Origin: Pachyseris speciosa
Taxonomy: Eukaryota > Cnidaria > Anthozoa > Scleractinia > Pachyseridae
Assembly: GCA_016490735.1 (NCBI GenBank)
Contig: JAEMWC010001186.1
Span: 118,501-182,500, forward strand
Direction of reading: 5' to 3'
DNA length: 64,000 nucleotides
The translations under genes and the position numbers were made by a program. Below the pieces are notes generated by a model. It was not told where the DNA came from and did no database searches. It worked only from the letters and a program-made list of their open reading frames with translations. Each line of letters starts with the position of its first letter. The first letter of the stretch is position 1. Shown one piece after another: positions 1 through 11,236 of the stretch.

Positions 1-432
1 ACTCGTGACATAAAACGGGACAAACCTTATTTTTCGGATGTCAAGAGAAAGTTACTGAATGTTTCATCTGGATGAGGCTGTACCTTAGTTATTCAACCCG
101 TACTCACCAGACACTTGGGGGACACTGTGTTCTGATCATTGGTTGCAGATCCAATTACTGACGACGTTTGTAAAAGGTCAGAAAGGCTTTTCACTGGTAG
201 TGAAGTAATTTTCTCAACGATGAATTCATTAACCTGTAAAAATGGAAATACTGTAACTTACACGAGCCATTGGTAAGCTCACTACCTTGCAATAGAAGAG
301 ACACACTTTTTATCCCAAAACCATGTCATACATAAACTTTAAAGAGGAATAATCGTCTACACTAAAGTTTATCCCTTAAAGAAAGATATAATAAATATCT
401 ATATAGGAAGTAAGCATGCTAAATATCTCCAC

Positions 433-609
433 CTTTGTTTTCTCTTTTAGATCGAGGGCAGAATCCTGTGCAACTGCTCGTAGAGCAGTATTCGCGATTT
501 CTGCTGCTTTGTTCAAGTTATCCATGTTGATTGCTTCATTCAGCAGACTGTCATTTGCCAAAACCAGTTTTTCAATTGTCTCGGAGCTCAGATTTGGGCC
601 TTGAACCAC
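433..609 (-). CDS. Gene A exon: helical pre-GAIN segment
   Basis: A 177-bp exon with acceptor TTTGTTAAG and donor AAAG|GTGGAG. It encodes an alpha-helical stretch with [20 protein letters not shown] and [16 protein letters not shown], resembling the helical segment between REJ and GAIN in polycystin-1-like and adhesion-GPCR proteins. Gene A continues off the left edge of the window. Confidence 0.55.
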
Positions 610-3600
610 CTTAACAAAAACAGAAATGTCATGTTACAAGCAGTTATTAAAGCTGTGTGGTTGAAAACACTTCAAGTGATGGGTTTCGTGCCGTGGTTCC
701 GTTCAGATTTCAATGAGACACACATACTTCCTATCGGACCCACTAAGGTACTATCTACTGCAGAGAATTTAGTATTGGTAATTGCACACGTTTTGCTGTG
801 GCAAACAGACGTGAAAAGTTCTGATCCAGCCGTCTCTGATCGTTACCTATCCTTATAGCAAGATTCTCTAGACAGAACCTACCTGCACAGTCAAGTTAAC
901 CACTGAGACAGAGGCGCCTCTGTTATCAGTCACAGTCGCAGTAAAATTGAAATCCCCTGAAGGCAAGCGAGAAATAACCAGGCTGTTTAAGCCGTCGTAA
1001 ATGACGCTGTTTAAACCATTATTTAGTTTATACTGAAACCGGTACGACAGGGGTCCGCTGTCGCTCTTCCAACCAGTGCAATGTAGAGTGAAGTTAGTTT
1101 CCAACGTAGTTCCTGACGCTGGATGTATGAAACAACGTCCACCTGTCGGGAGCTGTGACGTTGAGAAATTATAAGCACTCATCGCGGAGAGGCCGGATCC
1201 AGTCCGAACAAATAGTGCCAATCGGTAGTTCTTTCCGCCAACAAGTGAATTCTCCTTAATAACAAGGACACTAGAGTTGGGAGAAGTGCTTGTCAGCAGG
1301 TTGAGATCACTATTTTTCCGCCAAACTGTGCTGCCGTTAGAACCAAATTGATCTTCTTCATGGAGTTCCCAGTCGTACGACACGATGTGTGAGCATTGAG
1401 CTCCTCGGCAGTGTGATTCGATGCTCAGTTTAACTGACGGGATAACTTGGTTGTCACAGTTGATCAGGCATCTGAAAATGTGGTTTTAAAACTATGGTAA
1501 ATAGTAACATATAAATTGCTCCAACTTATTTTTCTTGTTCGGAGAACGCTTTTGCGCGATACTGCAATTTGAAGGTTGTGTTTATAGAGAAAAGCTGGTA
1601 AAGTGGAAGACTTTGAACTCGGACCATTCTCCAGAATCCACTCTGCCGGCAAATGTTCGGAGAAGAATGCTACCAGCGCATTGAAAGTGAAGCAGTGTTG
1701 GCACAGTTGTTTATAATGACCAAACTTACAGTTAACTTAAACTCAAATATTTTTCCGTTAATATAAAACTTTTCACCATTTTAGAAAAACGTAGCCTTTA
1801 TGTTTTGGACTTTTTTATGGACTTCAAACACTTTTGATAAACTAAGCATTATTTGGTAAATGGCCGGGTCAGAAGGGGCGTGGGTGTATTCCTGGTTTGA
1901 CGTCATAAACTGCTTTGCATGCATGTTTACAAAGACTTACCGCGAGGTAAATCAGTCTGTGACGTCAAACCAGGAATACATCCACGCCCCATTTTATCGC
2001 ATTCTCTCTCGTTTGAATCTTCGATTTCGTAAAGAAATTTAAAATCAATACAACTTGTTTATTTATATTTTGGTCTGTTAACCCATGGTGCAGTTTCGTT
2101 GTATTGGTTTCCATGTCTATTTTTTCTTTCTTTTTTGCGGCACAGGTCATTTTGAATAAATGCACTCACTTCCACTTTCTAGCCGACTGAATTAATATCC
2201 AGATTTCCTGTTATCTTACAAATGTCGCTAAAAAAGTCTAGCCACTACTAGCTAGCCGAGTTGTAGGGTGTCGTGATCAACTGCACACGATTTCTCGTAT
2301 CTCCAGTTTCTAAACGAATTGTAAACAGTAAATGTTGGGCAGTGGATGACAAATTAAATCTTACCTTTGCCATATCTTAGGCGGATCTTCTCTTACCAAA
2401 TGAACAATTTGAATTGTACTGGAAACACGTCGGTCCTTGCTTACGGTCAACTTTATAATGATTGTTTGATAGTTGTGGGCAAACGTACGGGCAATGGTAA
2501 TTACACGGCCTGAAGCGTTCTGGAGGTCATGGATAACCGAACTATTCAACCCTGCAATTGAACCTTGTTCAAGTAATTGCATACTGGCGCTATGTTGCAA
2601 TTGCCATTTAATTTTTCCGTAAAGCCAGGAATATTGGATCCCTTCATTATCACCAGTTTCAGGGTCATATGACAGCGAGCCATTCAAAATAAGATTTTCA
2701 TTCAGTCCTCGGTTTACCACGGCTCCCCCAACGATTTTTGCAACCAGATCTTCTTTTCGTTTGCAAAGAAGGTCGCCTACGAGCAAAACAAACGAAAAGA
2801 AATAAGCAAAATAGAGCAATTATATTCTCAGTGTTCTGCCTCGGTGTGTAAACCTGTGAAACTTACGGATGACACAAAAGCACACAAACGTTCTAAACAA
2901 TAGCTGAACACAAAAGGATAGCTCGAAGAATGAAGCAACTTTGTCCCGTTTTTACACCGAGGTAATACCCTGTGATACCAAAGAAAAGGCTTTATGGCAT
3001 ATTTATCTTTTTTTTTGAAGCCAGCTACAACAGATCATTTGATTATTGGTATTTCTAATATACTAACTATAAGTCAGTTTTCTGGAAGTGTTTTTACACC
3101 AACGACGGGAATCACTCTAGTTGCTGTCATAAACTGTTGGTGGAGACCTTACCCTTTCGACAACCTAAGCGAACGCGAACATCAGATACAAATTATTTGC
3201 GTGCATGGTCGGTTAATGTCTCTTTGTAAGCAATGCTCAGCTAAGCGATATTTGAAACTAGAAATCAAAACTGAAAATTTCTAAAATAACTGTTGCGGGG
3301 TCATTAAACTGTTACACATGAATTTCAGTGTCCCACCTGAGTATTTTGGTCTATTGCAGAAGTCGGAGTCACAGCAGGAACTCTCACAGCAATTTACCAA
3401 ATTCAACTTCATTGCCTGTTCACACTGTATACGATTTTCTTCACATTTTTGGGGTGAAAAGCAGCTCATTCCACCGTATTCTACACTGGTCGCATTTGGA
3501 ATAACTGACACATTGGTCATTTTTTGGAGAACCCAACCGCAAAGGTCATCAGGATATTTACAGACAACCTGCAGGCTGGATGCGCGTTCATCACTGCATT

Positions 3601-6600
3601 GTTGCCAGAATCCAATACAATGGTAGCACTTCCTGGATTGAACTGCAAAGGCAAAACAGTTACACTCAGAACAGGGCCGTAAAGATAATTCTCGACCTTA
3701 CTCCTTTCTGCGAAAATTAAACTTGCATCCTCGGATAATTTAAAATAGGTTTAAAGGTAATTTTTTTTTAAACCTGAGTGCCAAAATTTTGTTATAAATA
3801 CGCAAAGCTTTCGGTATTTTCTACTAACCAAATTTTGAGAAACAGCATTATTAGAGTAGTAGACTAAAACTAGCAACCAGTAAATCAAGAAAAATAAAAA
3901 ATAAAAATAAATAAAAAATAAACTTGCCTTCGATTTTCGTAAATTCGTGGGCAGACTGCTCGTATGTTTTGCTGCCATCTCGTAAGCTTAAGTCAAGCAT
4001 ACAGTGGTAATTTCCGCTATCCTTTTCTCCAGGACTAACATCTAAGCTTATTATTGGAGAAGTTGTAGAATTATAATATTCCCAACTGCGTAAGACTGTA
4101 CGATTCTTTCTCAGTTCAACCCGCCGTATTAAAGTTTTAGGATGAGGATGTTCTGCTTCAGTAACAACGCATTGGATGGTTGTGATATTCCTTCCATAAT
4201 GATCGTATCCAAGGATCACTCTGGGAATTTCGCTCTCTGTAATTATAAAAAGGCCCAAATGAGACATACTTAAAAATTACTTAACAAGGACCAAGGGCGT
4301 ATATTTTAAGAGTATAGAGCTGGTGTCGACCACGCTTTCGCTGTTGCAGCTTGTTTATAGTATAAAAGATGTCGTGAAGGAGTCCATGGTTTATCACCGA
4401 AATAGTGTTGTTTAAAGATGGTACTGGTTGTGGCTATATAACCTGAGGGACGGGATCACAAAGTGCCTCTGTCGACTTGTTTGTTTATTTTTTTTTTAAT
4501 TAAGTAAACAGCACTCGAGGTTTTATTTTTTTCCTAAAATTGAATAAGTAAAATTTTGGTGGGAGATTTGACTGTCTACATAATTTCATATTTCCATGGC
4601 AACGGTATTTTAATTAACACCCATGTTGGCGGCAAAATGTAGTTGTTCGCAACATCCATTTGCGTTTTATAACATATTGGGATACTGGTTTCTCCATTCA
4701 ATTGAAAATTCACCTTTTAGACTTTGTTAGCGCTGTTTGGTAAGAGAAAGTCACGTGGCGTATTTCAAGCGTGCTGAACATGGCAAGGAATGAGGGACAT
4801 GAGGGTTGGAGTCACTTCAGAGCAATCTCGAGGGCTGTCAATTACTTTCTTTCTTTGGCGAGATGCTTTTAGATGATCGTTGCTATAAAAATTTCCAGGT
4901 GGTTCAAATGATGGCGGCCCTGTCGAGCCCTGTCTGGGAAATTCCCACTAATAAATAAATCGATTTTGTCTGTTTAGGCGAAATGTCTGACATTTCTGGC
5001 GTATGAAAGTGTACTGTTCTTCGAACGATCACGGCGTATTGAAAATATGGTTTCTTCGTGTTTAATTTTCCCGCGCTCTCGCTTTATTACCATTCTCAGT
5101 CTTTTACCGAGGATTTCTATCCGTAACAAACCTGGTAAAGAGACGAATGATATAACAAACTGGCGGTACTTGGAACTTGCAAAAACGTGGCTTGCGAAAC
5201 ATCCACAATACTCATGGCGCTTCTATGAAGACTTATCTTCAGCCAAGAAGACTTGACAAAAGTCCATCTTCAATGCTGATTGCCGTGGTGGAATGAAACT
5301 TTGGTAGAAAAACAGTTCCACGGACGTGAACGACATTGTTCTGGAACAATAATTCTGACTGATACCAGGGAATTCGTTCACGCAAGGGCTTGCAAAGTTA
5401 GATTTTTTGAAGGCGATTCAGCTGGAAACGGCATTCTCCCATACTTTTCGCACCAAAGAAGAAAGCTCAATTTTAAAGTTCAAAACCGTGGCGGATTAAG
5501 CTGAAAACTAATTTTTGTGTTAAAGAGCGACTATCGATGTCAAGGAACAGGATCCGATTGATACCAGTAGAAAGTCAATAGCTTAGAGAAGTATGTTAAA
5601 AACTTTACTTTGTTTCACTCAAGTCTCTCTATTTACGCTCCACATATTTTTAGCGTGATTTTTTGTAAGTGTCGCTACGAACTGCGCACGCGTGTCCCTC
5701 ATTTCTTGCCATGATAAATGAAGATGTAGTTTTTCTATGGTATACTGAAAACGATACGTTGTTTATTCTGAATACTGTGCAAGTGTAGAAACAACCAACC
5801 AACCAGAGATACAAATGAACGAGTTTTGCCATTATTTGACTGGTCAAATTTACATAAACATTTTAATCATTTCAAAGAACTTACTCGGAATGACATTGAT
5901 GTTGAATTGCTTCACATCCCATGATATACCCTTCACATAACACCCATAAGACCCGCTGTCATTCAATGTTGCATTTTGAATATGCATGGTGACGAAAAGT
6001 TTTGTCTCGATTTCTAGAAAGGTTGAAAAATTGCATATGTTAACACTGGCAGCATTTAATGGTTATACGGGCATTATTACGCGTAGCATAGTACTCATGA
6101 CTGCGAGGAAGAGTAAAGCCGCTGTCTGTCCAGCTCAGTTTCTTAGAGAACCCGACCACTATGCGAGAGTTGGACAGTCTATAACTTTTATTGCTGTTGT
6201 TGTTTTCATTTCAAATGATTGCTATATTGAGCCACGATGTTGAGAAGGATTTGTGTCATACCCTAGAAATTCTAATACGAATTACTTGCGAGACGTTTTT
6301 TAAATAGCTACTCATTGCTCGAAAGGAGAATAGGGAGCATTCCCCGGTGGGTGGTAAAATCTTTCCTTGAAGAAAGGAATACTATGAAGGACCTACAATA
6401 ACTCTGTTAGGCTATTTTGGTGTTCATGCCAAGACCTGATCAATGACGCAAATTAAAAAAAAAAGTGTAGGGACAGACTAGTAATACTTCGTTCACTATT
6501 TCGTTAAATTTGATATACTGTATTTTACTGAATTTTTTTGCTTGTATGTCTACTTACATTTAGACAAGAGTTAACCCTCGTATGTATAGGTCTTATTTAA

Positions 6601-9600
6601 CAAGGGTATTCGTTGCGATAGTTCATAATCTACACTTCACCAAGGTGTTAGCTCGTGACCAGCTATAATAAGCTGTATGTCTTCAAGCAAGCTTAAATAA
6701 TTTGTCCTAATGCATTGATTTTCGATTATTGTTTCATGGCTGTAAATACCTCCTCTTTCTGTTCGATTGATGAAATACAAATTGTCTGTAGATTTTAACG
6801 TTGTAGTTAAGCTGCTTGAGCCCAAATGGTCGTGTTTGCTGAACTCGTACTCTATTCCCTTCAGAAAGTCCATTCCAGATGAGTCTAGGGCGACACAGGT
6901 TACTGCCACTGGAGTGAACTCAATTGGATACACACTGTGGGGGTAGGGTTCAGCAATGCTTACTAATCCAATGGCTGAAACCATACAAATGAAATATTAG
7001 TTTAGCTGTTGACAGTTTCGACAGTTCTCAGCCATCCTTTTGACAACTAGTGGAGTCGCCATCGTGATGTTTATTGTGACGACCCGGAAGAACGCAATGT
7101 CACTGTGTTGTGGTTCCCCATCCCCGTTAGCTGGGGGTGCGAATCACTTGCGTTCATATGGGGGATAGCTGGTATGCTCCCACATCAAGTTCATAGTTGT
7201 GTTCGCTCTGAAGTGTAATGCCCTCCTTGATCCATCTTTTGAAACTGTCACTTCTTGGTCTACTCTTTAACTCCCTTCCCAATCCATGTGACATTGTGCG
7301 CTTCGAGGTCGACGCAATGAACATCGGTGAGTATATTTTCCCTTCTCAGGTTACAATAAGCCAATGCAGAGAACAGGACCTCAAACCACAGGGCCTTTGG
7401 TCTTCCAAGCGAAATTCCGATCAAAAGTACCAGATTTTAAACAATGTTATTCCAAAAGCAACCTATGACACCAATTTAAACTTAATTAAGCCACTAATAT
7501 AAGGTTGTCGATTAAACACTTGCCAACACAGAACTTTTGGGTAAGTTTGTAGGAACTACAGTCGCATGATACAGTGCGTCGGAGAGGTGTGGTCCACTAC
7601 ATGTTATAGGGGAATCCTTGTTTACAATATTTGCCTCATTAGCATGAACAATTCAGTTTCTGATGGAGCTACAAATAAATCAGTTATGAATATTGAAAGG
7701 TCATAGTATGAATAACTCTGCCAATGAATATGAGCCTCATGTATTGAATAAGTTTTGTGCAACGCGGGTTTAAAAACTCAAAATTTTGCAAAGAATGTAT
7801 GAGCTCGTTAGTGCTTTTGCCACCCAGAAATTTTGCAGTTTTTGGAAGACAATATCTCCTTGAATACTACGCCTAAAGAGCTAAAAATTTCACAACGTAT
7901 TAAATTTCACTAGCTCTTTAGCTGCTTGGAGGAGTCTTAGCTGCTTGGAGGAGTCTTATCTTATCTTATCACATCTAACATGTTTCTTTCTGTAAGCAAA
8001 GCCGTATGCAAATGAGCAAAAATGTAAACAATGACGTAAGCATGAATCCCCCCTATATGTACCAAAGCTCGCATTATCAGTACTTGGGGCAAACATGGGT
8101 AACATTTGTTACCACCTCCGATACCCATTTCCTCTTCTTAGCATCGAAACATAATAAAAAATAACCCATTGGGTTGATAAAAACTGTTCAGAAAGACATT
8201 TTCCAAGGTACTTCTTTTGAAATACCTAAGATCTTTTTTTTTTGGAGGGGGGGGGGGGGTTGCAATTAAAGATAAACATCACTTATCTTTCCCTATTAAA
8301 AATGTCCATCTCAGCAGGTAGGACGCGCCATCTGTTTAAAATCTTTGAGTTTCTTGAAACACTTTTTCCCCTGAAAATACCTCGTTTGAAAGGCTAACAG
8401 CCCTTCCCATCTCAAAATCAAGACGAATGCTTGTTATAACCCTCTGAGATTGACAGATTTATGTGAAAAGGGGCAACGGCGTGATAGAAGAATGTAATAT
8501 TTAAATTGTTAATAGCGTGAAGAGCAGTTGAAATACTACCAGCGCACGATTTCCCGTCCCCAATATATCCTTCATTACACGTGCAGGTAAATGACCCAGC
8601 AGTGTTATTGCACACAGCGTCACTATGGCAATCGTGTTCATTTGTTGTGCACTCATCAACGTCTAAAAACAAAAACCACATGAAAAATAGATAAGACATT
8701 TAGATGCTTACAAGTGTCTGTAACAATCCCAACCACAAATAATTAATCCAGTGTTTAAAACTTTACACTCTGACATTGATACTAAGGAAAATCACAACAG
8801 TGAAAGTGAGTTTAATTTTCCAAGATATGAAAGGCACAGTTTGCTTTCTGTGCTATATTCATATTCATATTCAGTTTGTTCTTGCCTTTACGTCCGCTTA
8901 GTTCAGCTTAAAAAATATACCCACTGATTTTCTCTAGAAAATGTAGAAAACATATTTGTTTTCCCTAAAAAATACCCACCCTTAAGGTGGCTCAAAATCG
9001 TTTGGTTATTTTTAAATACCAAATCTTTGATGGATCGATACCTCCCACAATTTTTCGTTTGTTGCCTTGAACATGGTATCAAAACATTTCCCAATTATTT
9101 CTCAACAACGTGTGATCGCTGTTTTGCCATATAAGGTTACCATAGCAACAGTACAGCCTCTTAGAAACACCCTTAATTTTGGCTCTATGTGCCTGTAACT
9201 CAAAAACGAAGTCGCATGACCCCCGTTTTTTATTATTGAATTGCGATCAGCATATGAAGATTCATCTTTCTGTAAAGTTTTAAAAAAAATCGGTACATAG
9301 GGTTCAGAGTCACCTTAATTTTTCGGTAATTTAAAGTGGCTCTGAACCCCATTTCTGTTGCAAGTGCAGTGTTGGTGCGCGGAGACTAAAGGCAAAGAGC
9401 TCATTCCGTTAAAAAAAATATTATGAAAGTTCTTGGCTTAGACGTAAAAACGGGCTAAGGTATTATGGAACCTCAAGCGCGTCACAAAAGCACAAGTTTG
9501 TGACAGTTTGTGACATCGTTTTTCTGGGGAAGTGACCAGCATGTTGTAGTAAGTGCTTATGTCTGTCAATAGCCTTGGTATAAGTTTAATACAGGACGTC

Positions 9601-9806
9601 CTGCTCTAAGAATCTTCGTGATTTCTCTATTACCAGTGGTTTCCTGTGACCACTAATTAGTATGAATTAACACTGCAAAAGTTGTGATGAGAAAAATATA
9701 CCTTAATTCTCTTGTAGAAAAAAAACGCCATTAAAGAACTTACCGACTCCTTCTCCTTCTCCTGCTCTGACTGGCAAAGGGGATGCTCCAGGAGGGATTG
9801 TACGTG
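433..9806 (-). CDS. Gene A: EGF / Ig-like / LU / REJ receptor-like gene (partial)
   Basis: Gene-level span of minus-strand exons in the order 9744-9806, 8540-8662, 6641-6974, 6081-6193, 5885-6013, 3928-4236, 3337-3642, 2365-2776, 883-1471, 433-609. Domains read N to C are a Pro/Glu/Gly linker, calcium-binding EGF, Ig-like modules, a Ly6/uPAR three-finger domain, then a REJ-type region and a helical stretch. By family knowledge, REJ regions precede a GAIN/GPS site and membrane helices in polycystin-1-like and adhesion-GPCR-like proteins, so a membrane receptor is inferred. Those parts would lie left of position 433 and are not seen. Most exon junctions tested are phase-consistent (linker to EGF phase 1, Ig to Ig phase 1). 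The 5' end was not found; it may lie among the repeats right of 9.8 kb. Grouping into one gene is inference from strand, order and phase. Confidence 0.6.
883..1471 (-). CDS. Gene A exon: REJ-type region, part 2
   Basis: A 589-bp exon with acceptor CATTTTCAG and donor CAG|GTAGGT. It reads [16 protein letters not shown], later [18 protein letters not shown] and ends SVVNLTVQ. The pattern SYDWEL...YRLALxVR...FTLHCTGW...PLSYRFQY is typical of the REJ region found before GPS/GAIN in polycystin-1-like proteins. It is rich in N-x-S/T sites (NGS, NFS, NFT, NLT). Confidence 0.65.
1874..1990. mobile_element. Fold-back MITE, copy 1 (short form)
   Basis: Terminal arms of about 32 bp are inverted: AGGGGCGTGGGTGTATTCCT at 1874 mirrors AGGAATACATCCACGCCCC ending at 1990, each followed inward by TGGTTTGACGTCA or its complement. 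The interior contains CTGCTTTGCATGCATG. The same core recurs at 17.1 kb within a larger inverted structure. It lies in an intron of gene A. Confidence 0.8.
2365..2776 (-). CDS. Gene A exon: REJ-type region, part 1
   Basis: A 412-bp exon with acceptor TTTGCTCGTAG and donor AAAG|GTAAGA. It includes [19 protein letters not shown] followed by YSWLYG, the LNGSxSxDP...YxW pattern shared by REJ and PKD-like modules of polycystin-1 family proteins. Several N-glycosylation sequons are present. It continues into the exon at 883-1471. Confidence 0.6.
3337..3642 (-). CDS. Gene A exon: Ly6/uPAR (LU) three-finger domain
   Basis: A 306-bp exon with acceptor CTTTGCAG and donor AG|GTGGGA. It reads [14 protein letters not shown] near its start and ends [16 protein letters not shown]. 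The CxxC start and the closing CC-x(n)-CCxxDxCN pattern are the hallmarks of the LU/three-finger fold, here of about 95 residues, close to the usual length. It sits between the Ig-like and REJ parts. This is a host receptor module; nothing indicates a secreted toxin. Confidence 0.75.
3928..4236 (-). CDS. Gene A exon: Ig-like domain, GC donor
   Basis: An open 309-bp exon starting [15 protein letters not shown] after acceptor AATTACAG. It contains [13 protein letters not shown] and [12 protein letters not shown], the paired cysteines and DxGxYxC signature of an Ig-like domain. The 3' boundary reads GAAG followed by GCAAGT, a good match to the minor GC-AG donor class; the nearest GT nearby is a poor donor. 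Two or more N-glycosylation sequons (NIT, NRT, NST) fit an extracellular position. Confidence 0.65.
4776..5716. mobile_element. Possible TIR element in gene A intron
   Basis: GGCAAGGAATGAGGGACA at about 4784 is repeated inverted as TGTCCCTCATTTCTTGCC near 5693-5710. The roughly 0.9 kb between carries no convincing protein, only an anonymous 69-codon plus-strand ORF. It could be a decayed TIR transposon, but the arms are only about 20 bp. Confidence 0.35.
5885..6193 (-). CDS. Gene A exons: split Ig-like domain
   Basis: Two short exons (about 6081-6193 and 5885-6013) separated by an apparent 67-bp intron starting GTAATA and ending TTTCTAG. Joined in phase 1 they read [11 protein letters not shown], then [18 protein letters not shown], giving the core Trp and the DSGxYxC signature of an Ig domain. 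The donor GTAAGT at the 3' end joins in frame to the exon at 3928-4236. The upstream acceptor at about 6193 is weak, and the intron is very short, so the first piece is uncertain while the second is well supported. Confidence 0.5.
6641..6974 (-). CDS. Gene A exon: Ig-like module
   Basis: An open exon of about 111 codons with a good acceptor (TGGTTTCAG) and a plausible donor (TTG|GTGAAG). It contains [15 protein letters not shown] followed by strand-like segments and a second cysteine (NQCIRT). The Cys spacing and surrounding beta-rich pattern resemble the Ig-like exon at 3928-4236, but the DxGxYxC signature is absent, so the Ig call is tentative. One N-glycosylation sequon (NRT) is visible. 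Confidence 0.5.
7060..7300 (-). pseudogene. Retroelement C-terminal remnant
   Basis: Minus-strand translation in shifting frames gives WEGS-RVDQEV, then [14 protein letters not shown] and PPYERK, resembling the C-terminal tail of GIY-YIG-type reverse transcriptases common in coral genomes, with several stops and frameshifts. The family call is from memory and weak. It lies in the gene A intron between the EGF and the first Ig-like exon. Confidence 0.35.
7300..8539. other. Gene A intron, no exon recognised
   Basis: AT-rich sequence with a direct repeat TTAGCTGCTTGGAGGAGTCT at about 7918-7957 and a short run of G at 8249-8260. I see no exon or known repeat family. Confidence 0.4.
8540..8662 (-). 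CDS. Gene A exon: calcium-binding EGF domain
   Basis: A 123-bp phase 1-1 exon, the usual size of a single EGF module. It starts [12 protein letters not shown] and ends [14 protein letters not shown], with six cysteines and the DxDEC calcium-binding start. The acceptor is a run of T then AG; the donor is GTAGTA. It belongs to an extracellular region. A sister EGF exon of the same size and phase occurs in gene C at 36443-36565. Confidence 0.85.
8979..9321. mobile_element. MITE with TTAAGGTGRCTC ends
   Basis: TTAAGGTGGCTCAAAAT near 8980 mirrors GGGTTCAGAGTCACCTTAA near 9300-9319. About 340 bp, no ORF, within the gene A intron. The ends suggest a TTAA-type insertion. Confidence 0.5.
9744..9806 (-). 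CDS. Gene A exon: linker
   Basis: A 63-bp exon between an acceptor ending TTTGCAG and a donor GTAAGT. It encodes about 21 residues, [19 protein letters not shown], a Pro/Gly/Glu linker without a fold. Both ends are phase 1, so it joins in frame to the EGF exon at 8540-8662 (giving ...GV-DVDEC). It is the most upstream exon I can assign to gene A. Confidence 0.5.
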
Positions 9807-10019
9807 CTGCAAATGTTAAGACACGTGTAAAATACCCGCTTTTCTGTTCTCCGGGGTTAGTTTTGAGAACAGGAAAACGAAGCAATACAAAGCCAACCAA
9901 ATGCGAAACAAAATAAGACAAATGACAGTGTAACAATTAAGTTAGTTTCTTCTGTAATTTTCGCTTTAATTTTTTCAATTATTCTTCACCTTATTGTAAT
10001 GAGTTAATATAGTTGATGA

Positions 10020-10020
<1 letters not shown>

Positions 10021-10058
<38 letters not shown>
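10021..10058. repeat. (ATT)n microsatellite
   Basis: About 12 tandem ATT units, directly left of the LINE remnant at 10.08-11.10 kb. Since that LINE is on the minus strand, this is the position expected for its 3' tail. Confidence 0.85.
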
Positions 10059-10060
<2 letters not shown>

Positions 10061-10671
10061 TGTTCATATCTCACACCATTAGTTGTGTTGGTGGTTACGT
10101 GTTCCTAGATCATCAAGCTATTTTCTATGCCTTAGGTGTCTTAAGAAAATTGCTGTGCCCAACAAGCAGGCTTTCTGGAGTAAGTTCAAGTTTTTGGTCA
10201 CTGCCCCAAGTGCCCCAATTACAACTGGGATTACAGATACGCTTCTGCAGTTCTACATCCTGACAGTGCTCGATCTTTACTCGTTCTTTTTTGCTATGCG
10301 TGTATCAAAGGATCGATATGCCACATCGATGATGTGGCACACTCTGTCCGCCTTTTCCAGTACCACTATATCGGGTCTGTAATGATCTAAATGGTCTTCT
10401 GTTTGAATTCTAAAATCTCACAGTAACTTCACCTAGTCATTTTCCAGCACTGCCTGTGGAGAATGGTCGTACCAGGTTTCGCTGCATTGCTGATCATAAT
10501 TTTGGCAGAGTTTCCAATGAACACCTTTAGCAACCTGGTCGTACCTTCATGTCTTATATCGCTTTTGAGCTAATTTCTTGCATTCTGAACATGTGAATAA
10601 TCATCGCAGTTTTTAACACTAATTAAGCAGAATTGAATTTAAAGCCTAAAAAATTTCAGGTTCTACGGGGT

Positions 10672-10738
10672 TTGAACCCAAGTCCTCTGCGAAACGGTGC
10701 GGCTTTCTACCAACTAGGCTAACAAGTCAACTGGAAGC
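10672..10738 (-). mobile_element. tRNA-like SINE head, copy 1
   Basis: The minus strand carries an A-box-like GTTAGCCTAGTTGGTAGA and a B-box GGGTTTGAACCC-like segment separated as in a tRNA. The acceptor arm does not pair properly, so it is SINE-derived and not a functional tRNA. A sister copy lies about 215 bp to the right, inside the same LINE remnant. Confidence 0.6.
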
Positions 10739-10883
10739 TGGTCACTTTGTTGCTTCGTAATATACGCGCGAGTGATGAATAAGTGGGAATGAATATAAGA
10801 AAACCATATATTTGAACCGCGGATGAAAGAATGAATATTAAGCAGTAGTGAAAATAAAGCTCGAAAAAAAAATTCACCCTTGC

Positions 10884-10956
10884 ATGGGGTTTAAACCCAT
10901 GACCTCTGCGATACCGGTGCAGCGCTCTACCAACTAAGCTAACAAGAAAACTGGGA
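10884..10956 (-). mobile_element. tRNA-like SINE head, copy 2
   Basis: The minus strand reads GTTAGCTTAGTTGGTAGAGC, then ACCGGTATCGCAGAGG and a B-box GGGTTTAAACCCCAT. It is similar to copy 1 but distinct in sequence. Together they suggest two insertions or a duplicated head. Confidence 0.6.
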
Positions 10957-11105
10957 GCCCAGCTGGCTTCTTGCATTCTGTTGTTAAATGGCTGAGAGTG
11001 TCTTCCTTTTCACCACATAGGAGACACATCGGTGAAACATCTTGCTTGTCAGTCATATTCCTGATGTAGTCGAAGGGCCTGGTCTGTGCAGCAGTTGGGA
11101 GGCAG

Positions 11106-11236
11106 TTGGTGGTGGTGGTAGTGGTAGTGGTAGTGGTAGTGGTAGTGGTAGTGGTAGTGGTAGTGGTAGTGGTAGTGGTAGTGGTAGTGGCAGTGGCAGT
11201 GGCAGTGGTAGTGGTAGTGGTAGTGGTAGTGGTAGT
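11106..11236. repeat. (GGTAGT)n microsatellite
   Basis: About 21 units of GGTAGT with a short GGCAGT block. Long Gly-Ser, Val and Thr ORFs across it are artefacts of the repeat. Confidence 0.95.

Larger units (their letters stand above)
10083..11095 (-). pseudogene. Decayed LINE, reverse-transcriptase C-terminus
   Basis: Minus-strand reading gives PTAAQTRPFDYIRNMTDKQD, then MCLLCGEKEDTLSHLTTEC (a C-x2-C...H...C knuckle), then VAKGVHWKLC, later HSPQAVLEND, RPDIVVLEKADRVCHIIDVA and VSVIPVVIGALGAVTKNL. This order is that of the C-terminal domain of a LINE-type reverse transcriptase seen repeatedly in corals. In-frame stops and frameshifts occur throughout. SINE-like sequence at 10.67-10.96 kb interrupts it, and a hexanucleotide repeat abuts its upstream side. 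Confidence 0.65.

Noticed and set aside
11106..11236. Long Gly-Ser, Val and Thr ORFs on both strands
   Set aside because: They are translations of the (GGTAGT)n microsatellite.
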